From: Macrothele yani
Taxonomy: Eukaryota > Arthropoda > Arachnida > Araneae > Macrothelidae
DNA length: 64,000 nt
NCBI GenBank assembly: GCA_039090855.1
Contig: CM077025.1
Coordinates: 102,528,489-102,592,488 of the forward strand
Reading direction: 5' to 3'
Below the pieces are notes generated by a model. That model was not told the origin of the DNA. It saw nothing but the letters and a program-made list of their open reading frames with translations, and searched no databases. Shown here piece after piece: positions 52,669-62,555 of this stretch (position 1 is its first letter; the number at the start of each line of letters is the position of its first letter). A program made the translations under genes and the position numbers.

Positions 52669-54083
52669 CACTGCTGGCCACCCAAAACGCAACACGAAGA
52701 AGGAAGCATCCAATTGGCCTGAAATTCGCAGCATGCGTCGCCCGCGAGAGGACATGCAAACGATTAGTATTGCAGGGCATATGCAAATCATGTGCGCCCG
52801 GCATGCCACTGAGAAGCACTATAATAAAGGGTGCACAGAAGTCGGGGTTGTAAGTAGTGGAAGTGTGTTGTGCTGCCGAACCTGTGCGTGGGAAGCTTTC
52901 TGATGCCTCGTCACAGAATACGGCAGTCATTCCAGCATGTTTCGGAGTTCGACAGAAGACGAATAGTGGCTTATCGCGACAGCGGTTTATCATAATGAGA
53001 CATCGGCGCCCGTGTGGGATGACATCCAGCCACAATGAGGTGAGTATGGATTCGGTGGGTGCAGGAGGGAGGGACGGACGGACGGACCGACGTGAGCGAT
53101 TGCTGTAGCCACAGCACACCACTGAACGAGAAGCGGCATGTTGTGCGGTGGGCATTGACGGCTCGCACCGCCACACCATGAACGTTAGCGCAGGAATTGG
53201 GGTGTGTTGCGCAACAACCTGTGTCAGCACGTACCGTTTGACGTCGTCTGCAGGAGCGGGGACTTGTCACACGGCGCCCATTGCTCCAACTACCATTGAC
53301 GTTAAACCAATGGCGAGTGTGGCGGCAGTAGGCCGTTGAACGCCGCACCTGGACTACGGAATAGCACGACATTGTCTTCTCCGACGAATCCCACTTCTGC
53401 CTGCAACACCACGATGGTCGGATAGGCTTGTGGCTGTAACGCGGCGAAAGACTGTATGACGCCTGAATTATGCATCGCCATACCGGTCCGTCGCCTGGTG
53501 TAATGGTTTAAGGCGCAATTGGATATTTCACCCGCACCCGACTGGTACGCATCGCTGGTACACTCAACAGCCACCGCTACATCTCCGACGTTTTGGAGCC
53601 TGTAGTCCTCCCTTACTTGCAGGACCTGCCAGCGGCCATGTTTCAACAGGACAATGCGCGCCCGCACGTGGCACGCATCGTGCAACAATTCTTCACGGCC
53701 CACCAGGTGTCACTGCTGCCGTGGCCCGCCTGCTCTCTCGATATGTCGCCCGTCGAACACGTCTGGCCGCTGATCGGCAACCGAGTGGCCCGGCAAGCAC
53801 CACCCGCGGCTACGCCTGATGAACTGTGGCAACGTGTGGAAGCACCCTGCACCAACATACCCCAAGCCCACATCCAAAGCCTCTTTCGTTCGATGCTGCG
53901 GCGTGTAGCGGCCGTTATTGTCAGCCACGGGGGGCCACACGAACTATTGATGTCTGCGTGGTCCGCAAGTCGCATGGGCCTGTAAGCTCAATCATTTCAT
54001 CTTTGTATCTGTTATGTGTCCAGTAAATCTGGCTTTGCTATCTTGTGTCCTTCTTGGTGCTGCATTTTGAGTGGCCAGCAGTG
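52669..54083 (+). mobile_element. Tc1-like element, GC-rich, nested in the CXC element
   Basis: 1415 bp, TA-flanked, ends CACTGCTGGCCACCCAAAAC and inverted CACTGCTGGCCACTCAAAAT, both continuing to CCAAGAAGG-like sequence. Base composition is clearly richer in G+C than the surroundings, which suggests more recent arrival. Confidence 0.95.
52902..53984 (+). pseudogene. Tc1 transposase, frameshifted
   Basis: Starts MPRHRIRQSFQHVSEFDRRR at 52902, then loses frame repeatedly through the DNA-binding region. The first catalytic block (DIVFSDESHFCL) is near 53370. The second block is FQQDNARPHVARIVQ (about 53641-53685), inside the frame open from 53593, followed by CSLDMSPVEHVWPLIG with the catalytic Glu, and it ends near 53984. 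All three catalytic residues remain visible, but several frameshifts separate them. Confidence 0.88.
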
Positions 54084-54708
54084 TACATAAAAGGCAGCGG
54101 GTTAGAAAACCTTTTAATTGAAAACCATGTGTTTGGTCCAAAAGTAGTAGAGTGTCCTCAAAGTTAGCAATTACGTAAGGTCAGTAAAAGGAATGTTTAC
54201 GCTAGCAGAAGTGGTAGAGAGGCTTAAATGGAAAGCATTTTTTAGTACAATCGAAGATGATGACGAATTAACTACACGCGTTGGTGATGTGCTCAACTCT
54301 ATGCAAAGCTCAAAAACGGAAGAAGCACAGCTCAAGTTTCAAGAGCTGATCGCAACATCAGAACAAACACTGAAATCGTCGAATGTTTTCATACAGGAGC
54401 AAGTTAAGAATTCTGAGCAGGGCAAATACTGGAGGGATTCTTGCATCTGATAAGTCTTTTGAAGAACCTCATAAGAGCTGACAGGGAGAGAAACTGGAAC
54501 CTCTACATGCAAACAGTGTAGGATGTCCTTCCAATTTTTGATGGAGTCAACAATCTGAGATGGGGTTCACTGTTCTAGCAAATGCTTAACCTTGAGACTC
54601 AATATGCTGATGTATTTGACTGGTTCAAAAAAGGTCATTTTGTTGTTCAAGAACAAATGAAAAGTTTAATGCCGTGGGGATCAACATGGCCCTCGAACAA
54701 ACAATAAA

Positions 54709-54738
54709 TCATCTTTGTATCTGTTATGTGTCCAGTAA
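54709..54738 (+). repeat. 30-bp copy of Tc1 3' sequence within the CXC gene
   Basis: Identical to 53997-54026 in the same orientation. It lies in the CXC gene just after ALEQTIN and adds about ten residues before SQKSDGG. Confidence 0.9.
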
Positions 54739-55944
54739 TCGCTCTCAGAAGTCAGACGGAGGGATCATTGGCCAAACAAAAACGAAAGAATACATTGCTG
54801 AATGGGAGCTTGCTTACCATGAAGTCCTTCTCATAAGAAAAACATTTCAAAAGCTGCTGAACATTACACCAGCTGACTATGGGCTGATAATGAATGAGTT
54901 AACAGGAACCCTCAGAAATAGAATGGAAGCCAACATTGAAGAGATGCTCCAGTATGTTGAAATCAGAGAAAACCCATACCTTGTAAAAGGTGAAGTTAGG
55001 CTTCACAACATTCTAACGATTGAATGTTCCAGCACTGAATGCTAAGAAGATGCTCCAATTTTTGATGACAGCACAAGAAGTGTTCTGCATGTTTCAAGAG
55101 GAAAGGTTTATAACACGCCCAAAACCACTATCAGCGCCTATTCGTCAGCAAAGGCAACCCTTTTTTCTAAGTGTAGCATAACCAGATATGCAGACATAAA
55201 AGCAAACTGAAAAATGCTATCAAAGACCATTTGCAGATTCACAGAAAAATTTATATTGCCAAGGAGAGGAATGACAATGACAGAAATTCTAACCTACGAT
55301 TTTTCACTTTCTGCCTTATTAGATGATAATGGTGCTACTGTAAAACCGATAAAGTCTCAACTCATGTCTGAGTTGACCAAAAAATTAGATACTCTTGACA
55401 TGAATTTCCAAAAACAGCATACCCTGAAAACCAGTGTGGTTGTTGACATCATGAATTAGTTTCGAAGGTTGCCAGTTAAGGGAAATGACACATTTGAAGA
55501 TATGTTTACAATATTTGGCAGCAGTGTTAAGAATGTTTGTAGATTCAATCGTGTGGACTATGTTTTGTCAGCTACCTTCAATCGTCAATCAAAAATGCTG
55601 AGAGAAAGACGGTCTTCTGTGTAACCACTACCGTTGACATCCATTGCGACCACTACGAAGCTTCCTGTACAGGTGGAAAGATTTTGGGCATCAGATGACA
55701 ACAAAATTCTGACCCAAGATGTCCTGAGCGAGTTTCTGAAGAAGGTATCAGCTAATTGACAATGGGAAAGTATCCTCCGCGGCGTGTTGCCTGAAAGCCT
55801 TAGCAATAAAAGATGGAAGCTTCACACAAATCAAGGATATCCTTCTCGTAACTTTTGAGGAGGCCGACTTAGGTATTACTCATGCTTTCTACGCTGTTAT
55901 AGAAGGTTTACAGCGTATTGTTGTGCTTTCAAGTCACACACATG

Positions 55945-56304
55945 TTTTTGTGATACTCACTCATTTCTACAAGTTTGTTAACGAAAATGGACTCTCTGAA
56001 CTATGGATGAGAAAGTTGGCATCAGATATCATACCAGTTCATACTCTGGTGGACAAGATAGGTACTACCACAGACATCTTTCTTGCTAACCATTTTCTTA
56101 CAGGCTCTGATGTGACCAGTAAGATTTTTGTGATACTCACTCGTTTCTACAAGTTTGTTAACGAAAATGGACTCTCTGAACTATGGATGAGAGAGTTGGC
56201 ATCACATATATTACCAGTTCATACTCTGGTGGACAAGATAGGTACTACCACAGACGTCTTTCTTGCTAACCATTTTCTTACAGGCTCTGATGTGACCAGT
56301 AAGA
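55945..56304 (+). repeat. 180-bp tandem duplication, in frame
   Basis: Units 55945-56124 and 56125-56304 differ at only a few bases. Each encodes the same 60-residue module from FVILT to TSKI. The duplication keeps the frame. Confidence 0.95.
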
Positions 56305-56942
56305 TAGGCACCAAATTGTCATCACTCAAGGCAGAACCAGAAAAATATCGCCACAACTTTGGTAGGTGTTATCCTCCAACTATTCAATCCTTTAAGCTAG
56401 CCGAGGAGTACCTGGTGAAGGTTTCAAAACCAGGCTCGGTGTGCAAGACATTTGATGCACTTCGATTTGGAATAATGATCAAAGCTGGTATTCCAAACTT
56501 ACAAGGCTTCTTTTGCACAAGCTCTTCATTACAAAGTCACCCCAAAAGATCATTTTACATGGTATACTCAGGCTCTATCGTGTTAACGATGGACGACACA
56601 TTAGGCTCAACTGATTTTAGATTGACAATCAATGCTAACGACTCATCATTCTCGCCAAACTCTTGCATTCGTACTTACAAAAGCTGCCATACAAAACGAT
56701 GCAGGTGTCGCAGGAACAAAGTTTCTTGTACGTCCTTTTGCAAATGCAACATGTCTTGTGACATTGAGAAACATGTATAAAATATTTAAAATGACCATTT
56801 AACACTGTGTATAATTTGTGATTCTTTATGTATCGTAATTTAATAGTGATACTTCAATACATTATTATTTATTCCTATATTGTACGTTTTTTTAATCCTT
56901 CAATATTAACAACAGCCAAGGGTTCCAGAGGAGTAAAAATAA

Positions 56943-57201
56943 TCTTATAGGAAATTTTATAAGGAACCCAAAAAACATGTCGTATTTCCTGTAGGTATAC
57001 TGAAAAGAACAGAAAATTACGAAATTCAATACTAACTAGTGCACATATAAGCCCAAAACAAAATGGCATCCTATAAAATTTATGCCCAGGTTGCCAGACG
57101 TCTACCCAAGATTTTATCCTTCCTCTGGGCATGCCCTAACAGGAACTGAACAGAAAACTCGTCCACCTCAAAATTCCGACAGGTCTTATGGCCAGGGACT
57201 G
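56943..57201 (+). repeat. Right terminal inverted repeat of the CXC element
   Basis: Inverted match of 51458-51717. It begins 160 bp after the stop codon at 56780. Confidence 0.9.
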
Positions 57202-58825
57202 TATTACTAGTTCTGTCACAGATTCTTCTGTAGTATTATTCACAGCAGTTTTCATGAAAAACTAACAGGTTCATCTGATGACCTTCCCCATCCACCCATG
57301 AGCTAAATAAGAAAGACACTGGTCTGAAAGCCCCAACAGACAGTACATGGCCTCAAGGTTAACCGGCAGACATAGTTTGTAGACAGGTCAGGCAAGTACC
57401 TGAGATGCACCTCGACTTTCTGTGTCTCAGTAACACCCCTCTGACATGACCACATTATCTCCAGGCTCACCCTGTTGAATAAAACAACAAGCAGTTAGAC
57501 GCCTGGACTCCACATAGCCACAGGCTTCATCGACTAGGAGTGGGTAAATTCCTAGCCACCCATTTACGGTAAAGCAGGGGTCAAATAGGAGTGTTGGCAG
57601 CAATAAACAACTACACTCTGGCTCACAAATGCTTCAGGTTCCAGCATCGCTTTTCCACCAAGCAGGTCACCAAACAAGTCAAATATGCAGGTAGACCTAG
57701 TTGACCAAGACTAGAAAACAAAGAAGAAATATAGGGGAGGGAGGCACTAAATTCTGGTGCTTGCACATAATCACAACCTCAGTAGCCTACACCTGAGGCA
57801 GGTGTGTCTTGTTGAAGAAATAATGCCACCAATCAAAAGTGAGTGGTCAAAAGGTCAGCTCGAGCCATATGGTGCTACTCCCAAAATAACTGGAAAACCA
57901 ATTATCCCTGTGTGATGTAATAAACTTCTTTCAGTATTCCAAAATGAATATGCTAACCCACCTTTCTGAAACTATCGTACTTGTACAGACGAAGGCATAA
58001 GTCTGATCTGGCCAAACACTATCAAGTCTTCTAATCAGCCACAAACATTTCTGGTAATATTAATAATAATAAAAAAGTTATTTATGCACAATGCAGACAA
58101 ATCAGCTGTAGACATGATTGTTTTTAAATATCTTTATATTTTCAATTAATCTGGTAGCATGCCATGGCTAAAACAGATCAGTTGAACACTGATGTGACAA
58201 ATAAACTTGACATCTTGATACACCATTTGCAATGCCCTTGGGCTACCCCAAAATTATTACAATATTACAGTATTGCCTAGCTGAACTTAATCTGACATAC
58301 TGCATTCTAACAGAATTATCAAACCTAGAAAACTCTTGGAGTGCAACTGATTTTGGTTAAATCTCGAATGAATAATCCTCACTTATTAAACAGTAGGTGC
58401 AGATAATATAATCCTGCATAAAATGACAACACACATGAGTGGATTGAACTGGCCATTCTATTAATGTTGCAATGTTGATATATGCTCCACCAAATTTTTA
58501 AAATTATTTCACATTGTAAGCATCAGAAAAGGAACTGCATGCTCTTTTGCAACTGGTGCATCATCATCAAAACTCCAACTGAATTCTAACATCTTAGTAA
58601 GCATAATGTGATAGAAAATATAACAGAGGCTTCTGTGTTTCTTAGTACATAGGTTTTCTCTTTAAAAAGGCCTCAGTAGTATTTTTGTAATATCTATAAT
58701 ATCTACACACATGTCAAACAAGGTCTTCAGGCATTTCTTAAGGTGTAGTTTCCTCATAAGGCAAAAATATTCTGCAACAGAAAGAAATATGAAAAAAAAA
58801 AAAAAAAAATGCCATCTATACTTAC
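57202..58825. other. Unassigned sequence
   Basis: No supported exon, repeat or element end. Frames are short. Confidence 0.45.
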
Positions 58826-58905
58826 AGCCATGAACAAATCCCAAGTTGCATCATCTGAATCAAAAGTACGATAGAGTGTTTTCCGCAGGGATGACATGGC
58901 ATAAT
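58826..58905 (-). CDS. Putative internal exon, unknown protein
   Basis: On the minus strand an acceptor TTTTCTGACAG (AG at 58907-58906) and a strong GTAAGT donor (58825-58820) enclose 80 bp. One frame is open and gives YAMSSLRKTLYRTFDSDD then ATWDLFMA, with phase 1 in and 0 out. I do not recognise the protein. It could be an upstream exon of the MBT gene or belong to another minus-strand gene whose 5' end is near 62.1-62.3 kb. Confidence 0.45.
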
Positions 58906-59835
58906 CTGTCAGAAAATTAAGCATAGCTATAGTCTTAGCTCTCAGCATTATTAGAAACACTTATCATATCTGCTCTTTTATTTACTTGTTCTATTCTGAT
59001 TTAGCAACTGTAACATATCTTTCAAGAAGTAAAGTTGTGTAAAACCTAAATATCAATTTAAAAATAGTCATGATAGGCAAGATGATTTTCTGAAACACAT
59101 ATTAAATCAAAGCAGAATAATAACAAAAAGATATGAGAAGTACAAGCTGAAAATTAAATGCCTATTAAACTATATTCAGAACCTAAACTAATTTTCAATT
59201 TCCAGAATATGTCCTCCTAGAAATGTGAATAAAAATCGCCAAAAGTAAACAGATCACACAATAAACTGAACTACAAATAATTCCCACACTGTATAACCAC
59301 ATTCAAAGTCATCATGATATGTCTGGAAAAAAAAAAAAACATGCATATGCAAAATGAAATAAGCACCATGACAAACTTAAAATTTTAATACATTATCTCC
59401 AAAAAATGCTAAAATTAATTAAACAATGCGACAATTTGCAATGACACACCTTTACAATGGTAAATCCTTTGAATTTTGTTATCTTTCATCCATTTCACAT
59501 ATGTGAGTGCTGGCAGCTAACAAGAATATGTGCCAAGCCTTTGTAACACAATTTTCCATATGAACTCTCTTACAGAACAAAACCTAGTTATCCATCTAGA
59601 GAAGGTTCTAAATATAAGCAAGGCTTTTTCTTATTCAGTATAAGAACACATATGAAACTGCCACCCTAACTTTTTAAATGTTTACTACATTTTCTTTTTC
59701 TGTTCTGAGACCAAGTTGCTGAGGTGAAATGGAGCCAATGGCTTGCACATTCAGAGTTCAAGGTCACACCAAAACACAGTACTTTTCGGAAGTTAGGTGT
59801 CGAGATGTTATACAAAGACAGCACTATTTTATGTT
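58906..59835. other. Unassigned AT-rich sequence
   Basis: No supported feature. Confidence 0.45.
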
Positions 59836-60025
59836 GTTGTTGTTTTGAGACTAAACAACAACCATGAGCAACTCTTAAGAGCTACAAGTAGTCAACCATC
59901 CTTAATTTGGGGCCACTGGTTTCCAGAAAGGGAGAGAGCCACCCATGTTTCATCCAGGACACGAACCCAGGCCCAACTTGGAAAACTAGCCAGTAACCTT
60001 CACCTCAGATCATTGCTTTTGGTAG
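59836..60025 (-). mobile_element. tRNA-derived SINE, copy 2
   Basis: Same family and strand as 31880-32085. Shared GGCCACTGGTTTCCAGAAAG and GGGAGAGAGCC body and a B box that reads GGGTTCGTGTCC on the minus strand. The head is more decayed than in copy 1. Confidence 0.75.
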
Positions 60026-60202
60026 GAAGAGTTTTTGTGGGAAACTATTTTGCACTTTGATTCTGACCTAATTTGCCCACTTCACTCTCACTCAAGTAGG
60101 CTAGGAGGCTTCACTGATTGTAATCATTGTTCTAAACTGACCCGTGGGCAGATTCAGTACAACGGTTAGGTACAACCCTCATATAAATATTGAGTACATT
60201 CG

Positions 60203-60316
60203 TATTTTGCAAATTTCACACTTCCCAATGGTATCTCAAATGCTTTTAATACATTTCTTGCATGTAGTAATGAAATGCATTTGAGATACATTGGCAAGTG
60301 TGAAATTTCCAAAATA
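60203..60316. repeat. Long near-perfect hairpin
   Basis: Arms 60203-60243 and 60277-60316 pair along about 40 bp with two mismatches and one bulge. The loop is 33 nt. Confidence 0.95.
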
Positions 60317-60339
60317 TTTATATAAGCATAAATATATTG

Positions 60340-61200
60340 TTTTGGCATTCCCTGCCCTCTCCAAAATCACACTGTCCTTCACTTAGCCCATTTTCCACCA
60401 CCTTTCTAAGCTTGTTACTCAAAATATGCAAGTAAACCTTGCAAGTAAAATTAATTAAGGAGATGTTTTAATTATTGCAATCTTTTATGTTCCCTTATAC
60501 ATTGGCACAAGGACTGACTTTTGCCAATCCTCAGGAACCAAACCGCTTTGTCAAACAGCATTGTCCATCCACTATGCTTCATCAATTCTGGATTAATTCT
60601 GTCACAATCTGCAGCTTCAATGCACTATATGGACCAAATCATCAATATTTACCAGCCCCCCCCTCTTTGTTTTGAACTCTTCTATTTAACAGGGATATAA
60701 GATATTCACTCAGTCTACTCAATATATGTTCCCTTTTAAAATACATATGCAAGAAACAGCCTATCTTTATTCTGTAATCCCTGGATAGCAGATTTCCATC
60801 CTTTTTCAGCTGTTTAATAAGACTCCAAAGCAATTTAATAGCAATCTGACACTTATCCAAATAATTCCTTCAATCTACAGACCCCTGCCATTTTGCATTA
60901 CTAACACATAACTTTAACAAGCCCATCTACAATCCTCTTCTTGTTAGCCTGTGACAAACAGCTTAAGTACTTCCTAATCACTCTTTTCCTTCCCTTCATC
61001 GCTTTATCCACTTTCTTATTCTTGCATACTGCTCCTTGCAACCTCAATAACCCATTTTTTGTATGCATTCCACATAAGTTCATCATTTTCAGTGGGCAAG
61101 GCTTCGGTTTCTCTACAACTTTCAGCAATTTACTTCTGGAAATCCAGCTTCGCGTCAATATTATTCAGATGGCTTTTAATATGCCTTTTGGCTTCTGAAC
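60340..61200 (-). pseudogene. LINE reverse transcriptase relic
   Basis: From high to low coordinates: KKVDKAMKGRKRVIRKYL, then LLSRDYRIKIGCFLHMYF, LISLLN, WQKSVLVPMYKG (near 60520) and LRKVVENGLSEGQCDF (near 60400). This is the order of the pre-RT linker and first RT blocks of LINEs (W..S..VP.YK..; ..L...Q.GF). It has many stops. It appears to be a different region from that kept in the other LINE relics, so the family is not assigned. Confidence 0.65.
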
Positions 61201-61819
61201 TATTGAAAAATTTACATTATGTGCATACTACTAAAAATTATTACTATTATGTTATTGCAGAGTTGCCAAGTTTTGGCAAACCTTGTCAGCAACAGTAGCC
61301 TTTTTAGCATGACACCAACAACACGATGCTAATAGTCATCTTTATGGCCATGTGTGACATTAAGGTCAACATCGCAAATAAAATAATAAACATTGGTGTT
61401 TGATATTTTTCACGACTTAAGAACAGGCCATGATATTTTATACTCGTCTCTGAACTATAGCTCATATTACCCTCTCAGCATGCTGTACCTATGCCAATGT
61501 ACAAACAAAATAAACCTCACCAAATCAGACTATCTGGAATGGTATCCTTTTAATGCTTTGAAAAATATATATAATTAGGTGGTAAAAAGCAAAGCCATGA
61601 GCCCAGGGATCATAGCGTACTTCTGGAAAATTTTAGGTAGGAATTTTAGGAGTGTATTTCAATAAAAACTAGATGTATATTTGTATACATCTAGTAAAAC
61701 AACTTTGTATACATTGTAAAGAGTTTGCTTCACACCCTTCAACCATATATACTGATAGACTGCGCATGACATCAAAATTTCTGGCTCCAACATAAAATCA
61801 CATGACATCAGTCAAAAAG
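61201..61819. other. Unassigned, with a small perfect hairpin
   Basis: It contains ACTAGATGTATA..TATACATCTAGT, 12-bp perfect arms with a 4-bp loop at 61668-61695. No gene is supported. Confidence 0.5.
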
Positions 61820-61890
61820 ATGGGTTACACCTGCTGTGCTTATGGTTGCTCTGAGCGATATAGTAAAGAAAGTTCTATGATTTTTCATGG
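61820..61890 (+). CDS. First coding exon of a THAP-domain protein
   Basis: ATG at 61820 opens MGYTCCAYGCSERYSKESSM then IFHG, and a GTAAGA donor follows at 61891. This is the start of a THAP zinc finger (Cys-x-Ala..Cys, then basic/polar residues and FH). The intron after FH is where many THAP genes are split. THAP domains bind DNA in transcription factors and P-element-like transposases. The rest of the finger (WxxA.. and CxxH) should be in a downstream exon that I do not see before 64000. It could be a retained gene or a transposon-derived one. Confidence 0.7.
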
Positions 61891-62088
61891 GTAAGAAACG
61901 AATTAAATACCTAAGTCAATAAAGTTCAATTACTTAACCAGAAACGTGCAGCTATTGATATAAAAATAAACTTAAGAAAAAAAAAATGGAATGCGTGTTC
62001 CAAATTCTTCGCAAATGTTCATCACATTATAAATCGCAAAATGTAAACAACACGATCATGCATGTATATAGCTCATAAGTAAACTTAC

Positions 62089-62230
62089 CTGAAGAGTTTT
62101 CATTATATATGAGGCACATTCACATAATACACCGAAAACACTGAAGTTCTGCAGCGTAAATTAGTAATCATAACAACATTTTTACACGAAATTTGGAGTC
62201 TGATGATGACGTGCCCAATGTTGGAGCCAT
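62089..62230 (-). other. Putative 5' exon and start region, minus strand
   Basis: A strong donor CAG|GTAAGT (GT at 62088-62087) ends a segment containing ATG in a near-ideal start context GCCGCCATGG at 62230. That ORF (MAPTLGTSSSDSKFR..) stops after about 20 codons, before the donor. A later ATG at 62103 reads MKTLQ into the splice site. The same bases contain ATGGCGGC on the plus strand. This may be a promoter-proximal exon with an upstream ORF. It overlaps the THAP gene in antisense. Confidence 0.4.
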
Positions 62231-62555
62231 GGCGGCTTTGATGCAGCTATTGCTAATGCGCAGTCCATTAGTATATATGATCGAAGTTCACACCCAAATT
62301 TTTTACATAACGTCTAATGTCTAAAGTTTAAGTATGATTTACTTCTAGTTCTTATCTTTTCACGTGTTATTATCATATTCAAGTATATTTACCACATTCA
62401 AGTTTCACTTTGAACATTAATATGCTGTTGAACCAGAAGCAATTCACGATTTTCACAGTAAAGTTTTCAGGTTTCACATTAAATTATAATATCCTAAAAA
62501 GGTAATTGAAAACCAAGAACTATGTACAATTGTTCACTGAATTACTTTTTTCATA

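Larger units (their letters stand above)
51866..56780 (+). pseudogene. CXC-element protein (putative transposase), broken
   Basis: Met at 51866. A zinc-binding-like start (CILCQKHH) leads, after a frameshift in an A-run near 51990, to KKILAAAEIQQSDVLKRISL. Tc1 splits the gene. It resumes at about 54193 (VERLKWKAFFSTIEDDDE), then VFDWFKKGHFVVQEQMKS and ALEQTIN (about 54600-54705). The clean last frame, 55923-56780, holds HVFVILTHFYKFVNENGL, IPVHTLVD and NHFLTGSDVTSKIGTKLSS, and ends in a cysteine-rich CRCRRNKVSCTSFCKC motif like tesmin/TSO1 CXC domains, which bind DNA. From memory, relatives have Asp where HTHV stands here. Role as transposase is inference. Confidence 0.7.
51458..57201 (+). 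mobile_element. 5.7-kb DNA element with long TIRs and a CXC-type protein
   Basis: Terminal inverted repeats of about 260 bp (51458-51717 and 56943-57201) start CAGTCCCTGGCCATAAGA and include the shared blocks CGGAATTTTGAGGTGGACGA and ATTTTGTAATTTTCTGTTCT. Between them, on the plus strand, lies one decayed protein gene from about 51866 to 56780. A Tc1 (52669-54083) is nested inside. Target duplications are not recognisable. I know no named transposon superfamily with this protein, though similar uncharacterised proteins recur in invertebrate genomes. Confidence 0.8.

Noticed and set aside
52646..53230. 194-codon minus-strand frame
   Set aside because: Antisense to the GC-rich Tc1 transposase. 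High G+C lengthens spurious frames and there is no domain.
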